Shown here one piece after another: positions 23,740 to 35,300 of a stretch of 64,000 nt of DNA (position 1 is its first letter; the number at the start of each line of letters is the position of its first letter). This DNA comes from Mnemiopsis leidyi. Taxonomy: Eukaryota; Ctenophora; Tentaculata; Lobata; Bolinopsidae. A program made the position numbers and the translations under genes. A model generated the notes under the pieces. It did no database searches. It was given only the letters and a program-made list of their open reading frames with translations, and was not told the DNA's origin. The DNA lies in assembly GCA_000226015.1 (NCBI GenBank), contig JH152734.1, forward strand, positions 250,670 to 314,669. Direction: 5' to 3'.

Positions 23740-26613
23740 TCAGACTCTTCGACGAGTTCTTACCCGGTACAAAATAATTCGCTTTTTATGGAAAAAAGAA
23801 AACATAAAATAAAGGAATGCACACACTACGATGACCATGAGGAAGGTTATGAAACCAAGAATATAAAAGAGTTTGATACTATTTTCGTCTTCCGTCTCCT
23901 CCATCAAGACAAAATCTACCGGCTGATTGTCCAAGTTAATTGAGAGAAGCTTGTTGTTGAACTGTCCAATAGGGTAAGTGTCGTTGAAGTCACGTGACTC
24001 CACAGGCAGGTGAACGGGACAAGTTTTCTGCTCCCGAAAAGTCAAACTCCCGTCTGTTGACGTCATGACGCGGGAGTACTTGTGAAAGAGGGGAGTTGAA
24101 GCGAGTTTGGGGTTGCGGAAACTCCCCTGCACCCAAGTGTTGAGGGACTCGCCCACTGCTGGTGAGAAAGTGTACGATCTCTGTTCTATCATGTGGAGGA
24201 TCTCCTCGACAAACCAGAAACAATCAGTCACGTGACCAGCATTATCTATACAGGAGGAGTCTCCGTACACGGCCAGGGAGCTGACAACTCCGTGATGTAG
24301 ACCAAATATCGGAACATCACTTACACTCATTTCTTTACTGTGTATCATTTCAGAAGCCTCATCATACAGGGTCGCTGTCAGCACTTTCCCTTCAGTTGGG
24401 AAGGACAACAAACTAGTTCCTGACCCGTACTCCATTGCATGGGGACCTACGGAGAACTTCCCATGCCACACCTTGTCTCCGAGAATAACACCGTGCGCAG
24501 CTAGCAGCTTGTTGAGCGCAGGAACGTTAGATCCCCCACCTTGTAGTACCACCCACTGTTTTGTGTTCTCGTCGTAGAACTTTATGTGTTTAACGAGAGG
24601 TCCGTTGTACCAGTCAGCAAATACCACCAGATTTAGCCCTTTCTCATTCACATCCTCGTTTAGTTTCCTTATCTCACTCTCAAAATACGCGTCTTCTGGA
24701 TCCACCAAGAACAGATACCCGTAGTTCTTAGCATCAAAACACTCGAAGTGAGTGGAGAGGATTTCTACAAAGTAACCTTTACTACGAAGATGTTTGTAGA
24801 TCCCGTTAAAGTTCGTGTGGATGTGATCTCCGTTCCAATCTAGAGGCGAAGTGTGAAGTTTTAGGTTGTCTCTAGGGAAAGGACCTAGCGGGTAGCCGAT
24901 AGAGTGGAAATGATCCCACAAGATCCTCCTGTCTCTAGATGGGGTGGGTATGATGTTGACTTTCACCGGAATGTGGAGGGTAGAAGTTTGTTCACTGATA
25001 TCCTCGTTAGTGGCAGGGGATTGTACCGTCAGCAGGACGTACCCTTCAACAGTGCCCGCGTAGTTAGCTCCTGATTTACCTACAGAGAGTGTGATAGCTA
25101 GGTACCCAGTCCAGGGCCACAACGTCTCACTGTAAGAGAATGATAACTGTACAATCTGGCCGCTAGTTTGAGTGTTGGGGTGCCATGTTGGTGGAGAAGT
25201 TATAGTACCGGTCACTGCCATACCATTAATTATCGTCATGTTAACTGTAACTGGCATGGAGGAGTGGTAGAGGGGTTGGGAACAGATCGGCCACATGTAC
25301 GGACAGTCGGTCCAGTCTATTTTACCCGGACTAATAGTGATCTGCGGAACATAACCTTGGAGCAGCTCGTACGCGCGGGGTAAGTTCATCTTACCGCTGC
25401 CTTGCTCAAACATGCTGATTCCGGGGAGCCTGTCTGCCGACGCCATGAGAACTTGTTTGATGCTAGCAGGAGATAACAGCCGGGATAATCTCTCGTTCTT
25501 CTTCATGATCTCAGTTAGAAGAGACACAGCACCAGTAACTACAGGAGAACTTACACTGGTTCCTGTCAGGTACCTACAGGACCCCTTCATGTTGGAACCT
25601 CTGATAGCTGTCCCGTACGTCACTATATCCGGCTTTACGCGTCCGCTGCCCTCAGGTAGCTCCCATAACGTCATGCCGCGCGATGAAAACTCTGCGATCT
25701 CATCGTCGTAGTTCAAACCTCCTACTCCGATAACATCAAGCTGATCAGCTGGATTGTTTAGAGTTCCGTAGAGAGGACCATCGTTACCCATAGCTGACAC
25801 GAATATAACCCCCTTAGATGTTAGTTCCATTACTTTGTTAATAAATACAGAATCCTGGAAGTCGGGACCCCCTATACTTAGGTTGATGATATCTATCTTG
25901 GAGTTTATGACATAGTTGAACGCATCTAGGAACCACGAAGTGTGTGAGATCTGGTTTGAGTTGAACACTTTGAGCGAGAATATCTCTGTGTCAGGAGCTA
26001 TACCAAGACAATCTCTCGAGCTTGCTATAACACCCGCCACAAATGTTCCGTGCCCTATAACTTTATCATTTGGTTCATTCTCGTCTGTAAAATCTACAGT
26101 GTCGCCAATGTTACTGAAATGCGGATGAACTTTGTTCAGACCCGTGTCTAGTACTGCTACCCTGACACCAGAACCGCGGTAACCACGTCGCCATAGCGCC
26201 GGCGCATGGACTAACGATGCAACACTGCGCGAACTGACACTGAGTATTTTTCTTCTGAAATAGTCTAAATATGAAGATGATCTCTGTCCTGGAATGTTGG
26301 AAGTGTTAGATTCTGATTTGAGAGTGTTCTGTATTACCTTATCTGGATACACACTGTCCACAAGATGGTGCCCCACCAAGCTAGGTTTTACATATCCTAG
26401 GGTATGTCCAACATATATTACACTAAAATCACTGTTCAACTGATCTACATGACGCGATTTAGGGATGGTATACCAGTCAAAGTTGTTAGCGAGACATGTG
26501 CGGAGGACTTGTTTTCGTTCAAGTCGGGAGAGGTAGCGCGTGAATGTTACTATCAGCTGTTCGTCAGATTGTCGGGGCGGAAAGAGAACTTGTAGCAGGA
26601 CCAACAAGAACAT
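23740..26613 (-). CDS. MBTPS1: Membrane-bound transcription factor site-1 protease
   Basis: One uninterrupted frame of 957 residues. An N-terminal hydrophobic signal is followed by a pro-region ending near the dibasic FRRKIL (about 119-124), which resembles the autoprocessing region of site-1 protease. The subtilisin-type catalytic domain has Asp in AVLDTGL (about 156), His in GHGTFVAG (about 188), the oxyanion Asn in AMGNDGP (about 277) and Ser in GTSVSSP (about 353). The spacings match human S1P (218/249/338/414). A long C-terminal luminal region follows, then a single transmembrane segment (about 918-941) and a short basic cytosolic tail. The human enzyme has 1,052 residues. Role: Golgi serine protease that cleaves SREBP and ATF6 precursors. 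The absence of introns is unusual next to its split neighbours. Confidence 0.96.
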   Translation of the reverse strand: MFLLVLLQVLFPPRQSDEQLIVTFTRYLSRLERKQVLRTCLANNFDWYTIPKSRHVDQLNSDFSVIYVGHTLGYVKPSLVGHHLVDSVYPDKVIQNTLKSESNTSNIPGQRSSSYLDYFRRKILSVSSRSVASLVHAPALWRRGYRGSGVRVAVLDTGLNKVHPHFSNIGDTVDFTDENEPNDKVIGHGTFVAGVIASSRDCLGIAPDTEIFSLKVFNSNQISHTSWFLDAFNYVINSKIDIINLSIGGPDFQDSVFINKVMELTSKGVIFVSAMGNDGPLYGTLNNPADQLDVIGVGGLNYDDEIAEFSSRGMTLWELPEGSGRVKPDIVTYGTAIRGSNMKGSCRYLTGTSVSSPVVTGAVSLLTEIMKKNERLSRLLSPASIKQVLMASADRLPGISMFEQGSGKMNLPRAYELLQGYVPQITISPGKIDWTDCPYMWPICSQPLYHSSMPVTVNMTIINGMAVTGTITSPPTWHPNTQTSGQIVQLSFSYSETLWPWTGYLAITLSVGKSGANYAGTVEGYVLLTVQSPATNEDISEQTSTLHIPVKVNIIPTPSRDRRILWDHFHSIGYPLGPFPRDNLKLHTSPLDWNGDHIHTNFNGIYKHLRSKGYFVEILSTHFECFDAKNYGYLFLVDPEDAYFESEIRKLNEDVNEKGLNLVVFADWYNGPLVKHIKFYDENTKQWVVLQGGGSNVPALNKLLAAHGVILGDKVWHGKFSVGPHAMEYGSGTSLLSFPTEGKVLTATLYDEASEMIHSKEMSVSDVPIFGLHHGVVSSLAVYGDSSCIDNAGHVTDCFWFVEEILHMIEQRSYTFSPAVGESLNTWVQGSFRNPKLASTPLFHKYSRVMTSTDGSLTFREQKTCPVHLPVESRDFNDTYPIGQFNNKLLSINLDNQPVDFVLMEETEDENSIKLFYILGFITFLMVIVVCAFLYFMFSFFHKKRIILYRVRTRRRV

Positions 26614-26961
26614 GGTGCCGCATATTGTCCACAGTTTTACTGAACTTTTCCGCCTTCCTAGAACTGTGTGCTGGTTAGTTTGAGCAATTTATAATTCAGT
26701 TCATTTTCTATCGAGTAATTATTAGTTTGTTAATTAAATATACAATTTCGCAGTAATTATCAAGAACAATGACTTTGAGAATGTATTAATCAGTCATAAA
26801 AACGCAAACAAATCGTTATCAATTGACCACGAATACAACAATTAAATATTCCCTAACAAAATTGAAATCGCTAATCAAAAGTACGGTATTGAACGTAGAA
26901 TCAACCGTCTTCCCCCAAAGTACCTTAACACCAGGGGAATTGGTCAAAGCAACCTAAACAA

Positions 26962-27945
26962 TTACCTGACATCAGATTCTCTGACTGCAGTGTTTGTGAT
27001 ACAGAACGACCTCCCACCCTCTATCACATGATGTACAGTAAAACTAGACGAGGGAAAATAGAAGCCGTCTCGATCTCCATTAGGAACACTCGAACTTTGA
27101 ACATTTGATAAAACCTTCTGGAAGTTTCCACCAAAACCTCTCTCTCCTGACACCGCTTCAAACTCGTTTGCACGTGCAATGTAGTTGGTAAACTTGTCTT
27201 CAGAAAACACGAGCGGCATGTGAGGTAGGAGCAAGGAGAGATACAAACAGTACAGATCGTCCAACCCCTGAAAGAAGTATTTACACTTTACAGCGTACGT
27301 CTTCCGAGAAACACCGTCGTATGCGCGTACTCTAAACATATGGGGTGCGTAGAACTCTGTAACTTCAACTGTTTTGTCTCTGTTCTGCGCGCACCACCTC
27401 CTACCCTCCCCATGTGTCATGTTATTAATGTTAGCCTGGTCCACGATCGCTACAATATCTCGAGACTGCAGAATAGTCCTGGCTAACTTCTCTAACACCA
27501 GCAAATGTTTTCTTAACAACTCCCTGATTTGGTCACGTGGTATAGTCCGGAGAAAACCGTACCCTCGAGCTACATGCTCGGGACGGTCTAATTGAAACTC
27601 TACAAACTGCCTGAATGTTGCAGGAGATATGCTGCCCATGTTGTAGAAGTTTTTGTTGCAAGAAGAGCAGGTTCCGTCGCGCGCGATCACGTCGTGGTTA
27701 ACTGATCGCGCGCCAGGCAGGAGGGTATCGAGCAGGTTGTCTCGTTTGTTGAAGTGACATTTACTCTGAAGTTTGAGGTACTGGAGAGGGGAGAGAGACT
27801 GAGGGGACGAATGTGTTGATTTGTTGCGGTGTTCAGTGAGATTGTAGGTTGGAGAAGTACGATATCTGGTACAAATCTCCTTACTTGATCTGATCTGTTG
27901 TGGGGTACATATCTTCCGACATAGTCTCATATGGAGTGTGATCAT
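26962..27945 (-). CDS. Unrecognised conserved-looking protein
   Basis: A continuous frame of about 327 residues on the minus strand. A strong splice acceptor (pyrimidine tract then AG at 27952-27951) sits just before the Met at 27945, so an upstream non-coding or coding exon is likely. The open frame also extends to 27981. The N-terminus is basic (MRLCRK), possibly a targeting peptide. Further on are CSSCNKNFYN, a charged helical stretch (RDQIRELLRKHLLVLEKLAR), RRWCAQNRDKTVEV and YFFQGLDDLYCLYLSLLLPH. No transmembrane segment is clear. The terminal codons AGG TAA coincide with a plausible GT donor (CAG|GTAATT at 26967), so more exons could follow toward MBTPS1. I cannot assign a family. Confidence 0.55.
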   Translation of the reverse strand: MITLHMRLCRKICTPQQIRSSKEICTRYRTSPTYNLTEHRNKSTHSSPQSLSPLQYLKLQSKCHFNKRDNLLDTLLPGARSVNHDVIARDGTCSSCNKNFYNMGSISPATFRQFVEFQLDRPEHVARGYGFLRTIPRDQIRELLRKHLLVLEKLARTILQSRDIVAIVDQANINNMTHGEGRRWCAQNRDKTVEVTEFYAPHMFRVRAYDGVSRKTYAVKCKYFFQGLDDLYCLYLSLLLPHMPLVFSEDKFTNYIARANEFEAVSGERGFGGNFQKVLSNVQSSSVPNGDRDGFYFPSSSFTVHHVIEGGRSFCITNTAVRESDVR

Positions 27946-28647
27946 ACGACCTGGAAGAAAAATATTGGTTAGAACAGTCATAGTAGGTCGTTACCATGAC
28001 ATTTTATGCAGTAAATTTACACCTAAATCGAATATTTTGACAGCTCTCTTGTAATTAAGATTACAGTCTGCAATCTGCATGCAATAAATCAATTTTGCTG
28101 TCAAATCGAGTACCAGCTATGTCTTGAATCCTGCAAAAAACAGTTTTTATGCACATTCTCTAGAAATGTTTTGTATAAACTATCGGAATCGTGGAACTAA
28201 TCAAATTGAAGAGTGTCCTTTTACATGAATCATGCCCGGTTACTGTATAATTCTCTATGTTTCCGGTATCATATTCCGTGTTTAAAATAAGATGCGGATT
28301 ATCATTTCCAATATTGATGCTAACTGCACAGCGTCAGCGAACTTGACTTAACAATTCTGATTCACGTTCATTTTTTATACAGTAACACAGAAAATGGAAT
28401 ATATGAAAAGTCTGAATAGAAAAAACATTTAAACATTAACTGTGTAACAATATACAAACTCTTAATACGTCAAGTCGGTTTGTACTTAAAATCACGAAAT
28501 TCTCGATCCTAAAACAGATCTAGTAATGAAGAAATCACAAGAAAGCCAATAACCACAATCGAATAAATTAGTCAAATCCATCGACTCATCACATAATAAT
28601 CCACGTTAGAATACTCAAAAATGTCACTTTTTGAAAGAGAGATATCT

Positions 28648-29990
28648 TCAGCCAGGTGGTAGTTTCTTATCGTGGAGATCTTTTATTTTACCAGCGTTAA
28701 TAAGAGCGTTCTTCAGCCAACCCTAAAAGTATGTGACTTCTCAACTCCCAATCAAGATCAAAAGTTCTAATTGTTTAATCAGTTACCACCCGAATAGCAA
28801 AATGAAAAACTAATGAAAAACTAATACATGAACGTATCAACAATTTTTCCCAATACCTGGATATTCTGTAGTTCTGGTATCACGTCCATATTTTCTAGGT
28901 ACTCTGTTGTGTAGTCTGCGTCATATCCGGCCCCTTCCATCTTCCCTTCCACACTTGATATCTGCTTATCTATCGACTGTAACACAAACTTCAGTTAGTT
29001 GATGTATTCAACATACACTACTCCATCTATACCGAAACGAAGTGTTTGTTCAACATTACATGAGACTGTATAGCTTGTACGTAACTACAGTGAAACAAAT
29101 TGCTATTATGATGATTGCTAGAAGAAACTGGTTAAAATTTCACAAGATTGGTAAAAACAGGAAACAACTTTGTCATTAGTAAGTTAGTATTTGACACAGT
29201 TGTTCTATTGCATGACAAGGTGCAGTTCAAGTGTAGTTGAGTTCCACATCAAACAGTGTACTAATTAGTAATTACGTGTAATTCTAGTAGGGATATTCTC
29301 TGTACCCCTACACTAAGTGAAACAATAACACCTATAACCTACAATATACACACACATGAGTTCTGTACACACATTATACACATGAGGTGCCCCTAATTAG
29401 ATTACATGTGACTAAACAAAACAACATAGGGATGAGTGTGGAGAGTGTACAGAGTGTACAAACTTGACAATATCCCACATGTCCATTAGTAAAATGTATC
29501 ATGCTAGCTGGAGAGTATCTTACTTACTACACACCCTTTAAATCTTGACAGTAACAGCCAATATTTACTTTCTCATATTTACAGTCGACATATCTCGTTT
29601 ATTCAATATGTGTGGGTAATCATCTCAAACATGGACAGTATAAAAACAAGATGTGCACTGCCGAACTAAGTAGTAAGTACTGGTCCATACTCCACGCATG
29701 TAATTACACAAGTACATATGCACGTGTACAAACAAAGCTACTCTATAAAACCAAACCTTCAAATGAGGAATAGTTTTCTGGATGTGTTCCTCAATCCTGT
29801 AGCACGCTAAGGAAGTCTCGTTAACCAACAAATGTAAACTCTCCGAACATTTCTGGCAAGTACTGGAGACCAAGCTGTTAGTCTCGGGGTGTGAGTTGAG
29901 GTGGGTGGTGGGGAGGTCCTCGTCAAACACGTAGTTTCTGGAGATTCCTTGTCGGGGTGGAATGTCAAACCCCGCCGCCATCCTGTCCAT
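28648..29990 (-). CDS. BORCS8: BLOC-1-related complex subunit 8
   Basis: Three exons in phase: 29990-29757, 28976-28857 and 28722-28648, giving 142 residues (human about 119). The diagnostic segment LLVNETSLACYRIEEHIQKT corresponds to the human segment ending in SVALYRLQEHVRRS. Exon 2 has YDADYTTEYL where human has an IYTVEY motif. The last exon, GWLKNALINA and a short tail ending PPG, aligns with the human GLLKQAISI region. BORCS8 is a small helical subunit of BORC, which couples lysosomes through ARL8 to kinesin. The N-terminus is longer than in mammals and Met codons at residues 1 and 4 are both possible. The last two exons are short, so their borders rest on phase and similarity. Confidence 0.8.
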
Positions 29991-30672
29991 TGTCTAGGTG
30001 GGGCGTGTCATGAGGTATGTTGGGGGAGAGGTTGGGGTAGGAGTGAGGGGTAATATCAGCGGTGCAGTTATTGTGTGAAAAATCAACTACGTTTTCACTT
30101 TCGAGGATGAGAAAGATTGAGAGCAGTTAAACACGAATCTTATCTGAAAGTTTTTACGTCTGAAAATAACTAATATAACTACCAAAACCATTCGTTTATT
30201 CAGACAGAATTCATGCAGTTTATTTAACTATAATAACTAAACTGTCAAAATAAAATTCGAAATCAAACATTAAAAACTGGAAGGAGATCAAAGTCAATGC
30301 CTCAATCCTCATCGAAATTTTAAGTGTTAAGCAATCCCATGATTCGTGAAACAATAAGTTAAGGAATTTAGCATAGCATATTATTTTCTTTCATCGAGGT
30401 TGAATTTAGTACATATGGAACAAAAAAAATTCGACATTATACATTTTATACATTTTGCAAATTTTCATGAACGGGACAAATTCTTAACTTTTGTCTGCAG
30501 GAAACCAAAAAAACGAACCGAATGGCAACCGGCCGAGAAAACTATCAAACTAAAAAATCTGCCAGACAAATGAACAATGGGTTAAAGTTCATCAATTTCA
30601 GATCCTTGAGCAATACATGAAAAAAGTAACAATTTTTGGAAATTATGAACCAGTCCCTCAAATAAAATCGAT
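29991..30672. other. Intergenic between YIPF3 and BORCS8
   Basis: Holds the BORCS8 promoter side (near 30000-30150) and the YIPF3 3' UTR. No coding frame with family resemblance. Confidence 0.5.
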
Positions 30673-31970
30673 TCACCTCACATGTATGGGGTTAATCTTA
30701 GCAGCAGCCTCATAAGTCTTGTGATACACGAACTTGAGATAAAGAATGAAGAGGAGATGAACGGAGGCAACAACAACAGCAACAGTGACGCCCTGCTTTC
30801 TGACCGCCGTACGATCCAGGAAAATGTAGCCCATACGGAACGCAGAAGATACGCCGAGTACGCCCCATGTAGCGTAGAAGAAGAGGTTTGAAGCACTGGT
30901 AATGAGGAAAGTGGAGAGTCCCATACAGAGGAGAGTACCGAACAGACCATATCCACAAAGAGACAATACCTGTACGTTATAATGAGGAAGTGTGCAATAA
31001 CAGAGTTGCAGACTTAGAGTAATATTATGATAATACCTAACACACTAGACAATAAAGCTGTTGTAAAAACTCAAAACTCTTTTCATAATATGGTCATAAA
31101 AGAGCATAACAGACAAATTGAAGTTGATTCAAGTTATCTTACCTCAATTGGGGACAGTTTTGTGTCACAGAAATAAGCCAAACCAAAGAAAAACACGCTG
31201 GCACCAATCCAATAGCCAAAACAAGTACCAATAGCAGTACCCATGAGGGTACCTTCTTGAACAGTCTGTCCAGTAACCTTCATTCCAGCTAACATTACAG
31301 CTATCAAGGTGAGCACCACCATAAGAGGTCCGTACAACTCACTGGAACAGAAGTTATGGATGTGAAAGTTGGCCAGAAAAACATTGACTTATCAACTTTA
31401 ACTTGGGATTTTATCTTATTTTGTGATATGTCTAATTGAAGAGTTTAGGGTATAACAAAACTTCTTAAGTGGACGAGGAAAATAATTCTGGAACGGCTGA
31501 AAACCTGACAACAATAGGAGTAGTTCCAGTCAGTTTCTCTGGGATTAGAGCACTGACAAGTCTCTTTTGCACCTGACTAGGCTCAACATCAAAGTAAGGA
31601 CGCAGAATGTCAATTCTGCCATACAGGCTGAATGCTTCTTTTGCTTTAGAGGTGCCAAGTTCAAACATTTTTCCAGCTATTTGACTTTGCATTTCTGTAG
31701 TCAGACCAAAACCTTGATCTTGTCCCTGCAAAAAGGTTTAAATAATCATTACAAACTACAAAATAAATGTAAAATTATGATCCTAACCTTTTGAGTATTA
31801 CAAAGCAGGTTTTATTCAACACAGATTAACAACCAGTGGATAAATTCATTTAAATGATATGTGTATACGTAGTAGTACATAATTATACATGAAAAAATGA
31901 TTACCTGACTTTCAGAATGAGGCTCATAGTCGCCCATTTCCAAAGTAACTGATTCATCTTCAGAATACAT
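30673..31970 (-). CDS. YIPF3: Yip1-domain Golgi membrane protein
   Basis: Four exons in phase: 31970-31905, 31725-31505, 31341-31143, 30969-30673, about 260 residues. The hallmark AFSLYGRIDILRPYFDVEP and the downstream ELYGPLMVV plus EGTLMGTAIGTCFGYWIGAS are nearly the same as in human YIPF3. The acidic cytosolic N-terminus begins MYSEDESVTLEMGDYEP. Five hydrophobic segments follow across exons 3 and 4, the last near LLFILYLKFVYHKTYE. The human protein (about 350 residues) has a longer luminal tail. The stop lies just after HVR, where a weak donor could extend the tail. YIPF3 works with YIPF4 in the Golgi. The ATG at 31970 is about 360 bases from the start of the divergent gene. Confidence 0.92.
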
Positions 31971-32332
31971 GGTCCAACTAATCTTCTCTTAATTCATTAT
32001 GTCCTGACAGGTTTCAATTTTTAGTAAAGTTACTAAAAAATATAGTCTTATTAAATAAGCTATGTAAATTACAACGTTAGTAACAAGCTATTTGATGGTG
32101 AAAGCCCATCAAGTAAACTCAGCTGCACATGATTACATTATATTAACAAGGTTTGCTTTGCACGGGCTTTTCTTGCACCTTTACACTTCCTGGTTTTCCT
32201 TGTATTGTAATCTTTGATTGAATCCTGACAATGCAATGTTTCCGTAAACTGTCATAAAGTAAAAGAAAAGAACTCCCATTCGACTCTGAGTCGAGGAATT
32301 AACAGAGAAATTTAGTAAAATTCACTATCAAA
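31971..32332. promoter_or_regulatory. Short divergent promoter region
   Basis: About 360 bases separate the start codon of YIPF3 (-) from that of the small gene beginning at 32333 (+). With no other space available, both 5' UTRs and core promoters should lie here. I see no clear TATA box placed for either gene, which fits a housekeeping bidirectional promoter. Confidence 0.5.
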
Positions 32333-35300
32333 ATGCCACGAAATTGGAGTGGGCACACTCTTAGCTTTAAAGCAAGGGGGAACCAGACAGACATCAGAAA
32401 AATAATAAAGGCCCCAGGAGGAGAGGGCAGACCTAAAAGTGCCTCTGCTTCAGATATCACAAGAGTTAAACGTAGTACTGGCATAACTAACAGATTGCCT
32501 TTCATGACAGAGAAAGTCCCAAAACCACCAAGTATGGGTTGTTTATTAATGTCATGAATTCCATTGTAGACTCTTCTAAAGAACACTTCAAAATCAACAA
32601 TTGAGTTAGCTGTACAAACTTATTACTCTTCAGTATTCACTTTGCTCTGATGCCAATCAATGCATATTGCAGATGCATTTAAAATACACCAAAAATCGAT
32701 TTCAAAAAATTCAAAACTGCATTACAAATAATTCTTTTTCATACTACCTAGCATGTTCACTTGTCCTGAATTTAAATTCATTTATGCGTTACAGGTGGGA
32801 AGAAAAGGAGTTATCAAAGTTTTGGTAATGGAGCAGTCATACAGAAAAGAAGGCCACAAAGGCATGGACAATCAAGTTTAATAGAAAACATTCTATCTAG
32901 TCAACCAACTAGTACAGCCAAGTCAGGGACAAGTCAGTCCAGCTTTCTATTGCAATGTGCAAGAGCTTCATCAGTATCAAATTTGTTGGACCAGAAAAAG
33001 ATATCAAAGATTTGGACAGAAGAAGAGATATTGAGAGCATGGCAAAAGTCAAGGTAAGAACATTCTAAGTTTTTGATTATATCTTTAAAATAAAACTCTC
33101 ATAAAGACATTTTTTTTATTGAAATCTTTCAAATCAGTCAATTACATACAAATTTACACAATGAATAAATAAAATTTAAAACGAACTCCGACTCAACTAG
33201 TTGTATGTAATCCAAAGACCTGAGGGACACCAAAACACAGATATTGAGAGCAGAAGCAACTCCTGTACAAGCATGGGCCCTTAGTAGTTAAAATAAATTT
33301 GAAAGAATTAAGAATTAATACATAATCTCAGTCAAATTACATAATATTGTTGCTANNNNNNNNNNNNNNCTCTATCGCTCTTGTGCTTATCTTTATGAAG
33401 TCGCATTTTCTTACGCCAAGCATCATAACACTCAGAGTCAAACCATGGATCCTGGCCATCGGTTTTGACAGAGCATTTCTTAACAAATTTGTCAGTGGCA
33501 GTGAAGAGTTCCACCTTAAATTTTGTCCATCCAATTTCCGGTTCTGTGCCGTTAAGCAATGCATCCCAATTGATGTGACGGAGTTCATGGTTAAGCCCCT
33601 CCCAGTTCACGTTTTTAAAGTTATAGGCTAAACGCCTGACCGGTTTCTTCCTATTGACTTTGATGTTGATCTTAAAATTCATGGAGAAGTGATCAGACTT
33701 ACAGACACTATCTTGCTCACCTATTGCTAGATCATGGATGTTGGACATGGATGATAACTTAATTTTCAAGGACATTGGAAACCAAAAGAAGTTCTAACCT
33801 TTGGAACCTGAAAAATTCAAATTTATTTTGATAATATACTAGGTTGTCAAATTGTAGAAAACTGTTGGTCTGGATAGGCTTTTTTGAAGCAGTGGAAGTG
33901 GACCTCTACTCGGTTGTATCTGATGTTGATTTTATCATTGCATTTTTATAGTTTTGTGGAGTCTTGGAGTACTACATGACATATAATAAGTTCACTATTA
34001 CACCATGAAGTTTGTTACCTAATCACAAACAAGATTGGGTGTTTTGTTTAACAAATCTATCTGTTTGGATTTTTAAGTTGTACTATATAAATAGTATATA
34101 CATATCAAACTGTATAACAAACGTTGAATAGCTCAAGGGAGCATCTTCAATATCTGGTTAGTGCATGACAAACTTCAAACAATTCTTTCCACTTTGTTCA
34201 TTTCTTAGAAATATCTCTAAGCATATACATATCATTTAATCTTTCTAAATTAAAGACTCTATTGCTAAGATTGGTCTTAATAGTGTTTAACAAATTTATC
34301 TGGTGTCTTCCTAGTCTTGGCTTAGATTGACAGCCATCAACAGAATAAGTAAGTGCTACAGCTGCTGGACTGTTTTCTGGCAACCGCAACACATGCCCAA
34401 ACATTGTCTATCTGGCAAAGTCGACACTATCAGTCAATGGTATAACTTCACATGTCTTGTAAAAGGTCTTGTTTTACATGACATGTGGCCATCTGATGTT
34501 GAGTTTTTCGAGAATGTGTTTTGGTGCCAACCAAGAGCAAGATCCATACATAATAACAGAACCAACTTGAGCTTCATCAATAAGTAGTTTTTGTTTAAGT
34601 GATACTTTTCTGCCTTGTAGCCAGATCTTACTAAAGTTTGCAAAAGCCACATTTCCTAACTCTATCCTATGCTTTTAACTAGCTCTTGCACCAAGGGCAC
34701 CACTAAGGTGCAAATTTGAGATGCCAATGTTGCAGAAGCTGCTGAGTGCTGGTTAGGGTGCTAGGGTGTCTGCGGAAACCTTATTAGTTCCAGAAGGCAG
34801 AAAGTATTTTGTTTTTTGGTGAGGGGCTCACTCTACCTGCCCAATTTAGACTCAAAGGACATAACGCTGTTAAGGGCCTGTGGATCGATGATAACCAGGA
34901 GGTCATCTGCCACAGTGATCTATCATTGGGGGACTGTCAGAACACATTAGGAAGCCAGCCATTTTGTTATCAAGATTATCACAATAATTAGTTTATGTTG
35001 GCAATAAGCAGGGTTTAAAATGCCCTTTCTCTATATCAATGACTGGTTAAGTTTGATGGTCCACTCTCTGTGGCAGAAGGAATTTGCCTGACCAGGGATG
35101 AAGTGGTTTGAGAGGTGAGTCACTGTCCTGGTTGACACCCCAGACGCACTGATGCCAGACCTTTAGTGTTAACCAGAGGGCATGTGGGACAGGACTTTCA
35201 TTGGCTGCCACATCAGCAGCAACAATGTTGCTTGTAGTTGTGTTTCTACGCAACCAAACCACAAGGCCTCCAAGTTCCCAAAAGTTGAGATAAAATGTTA

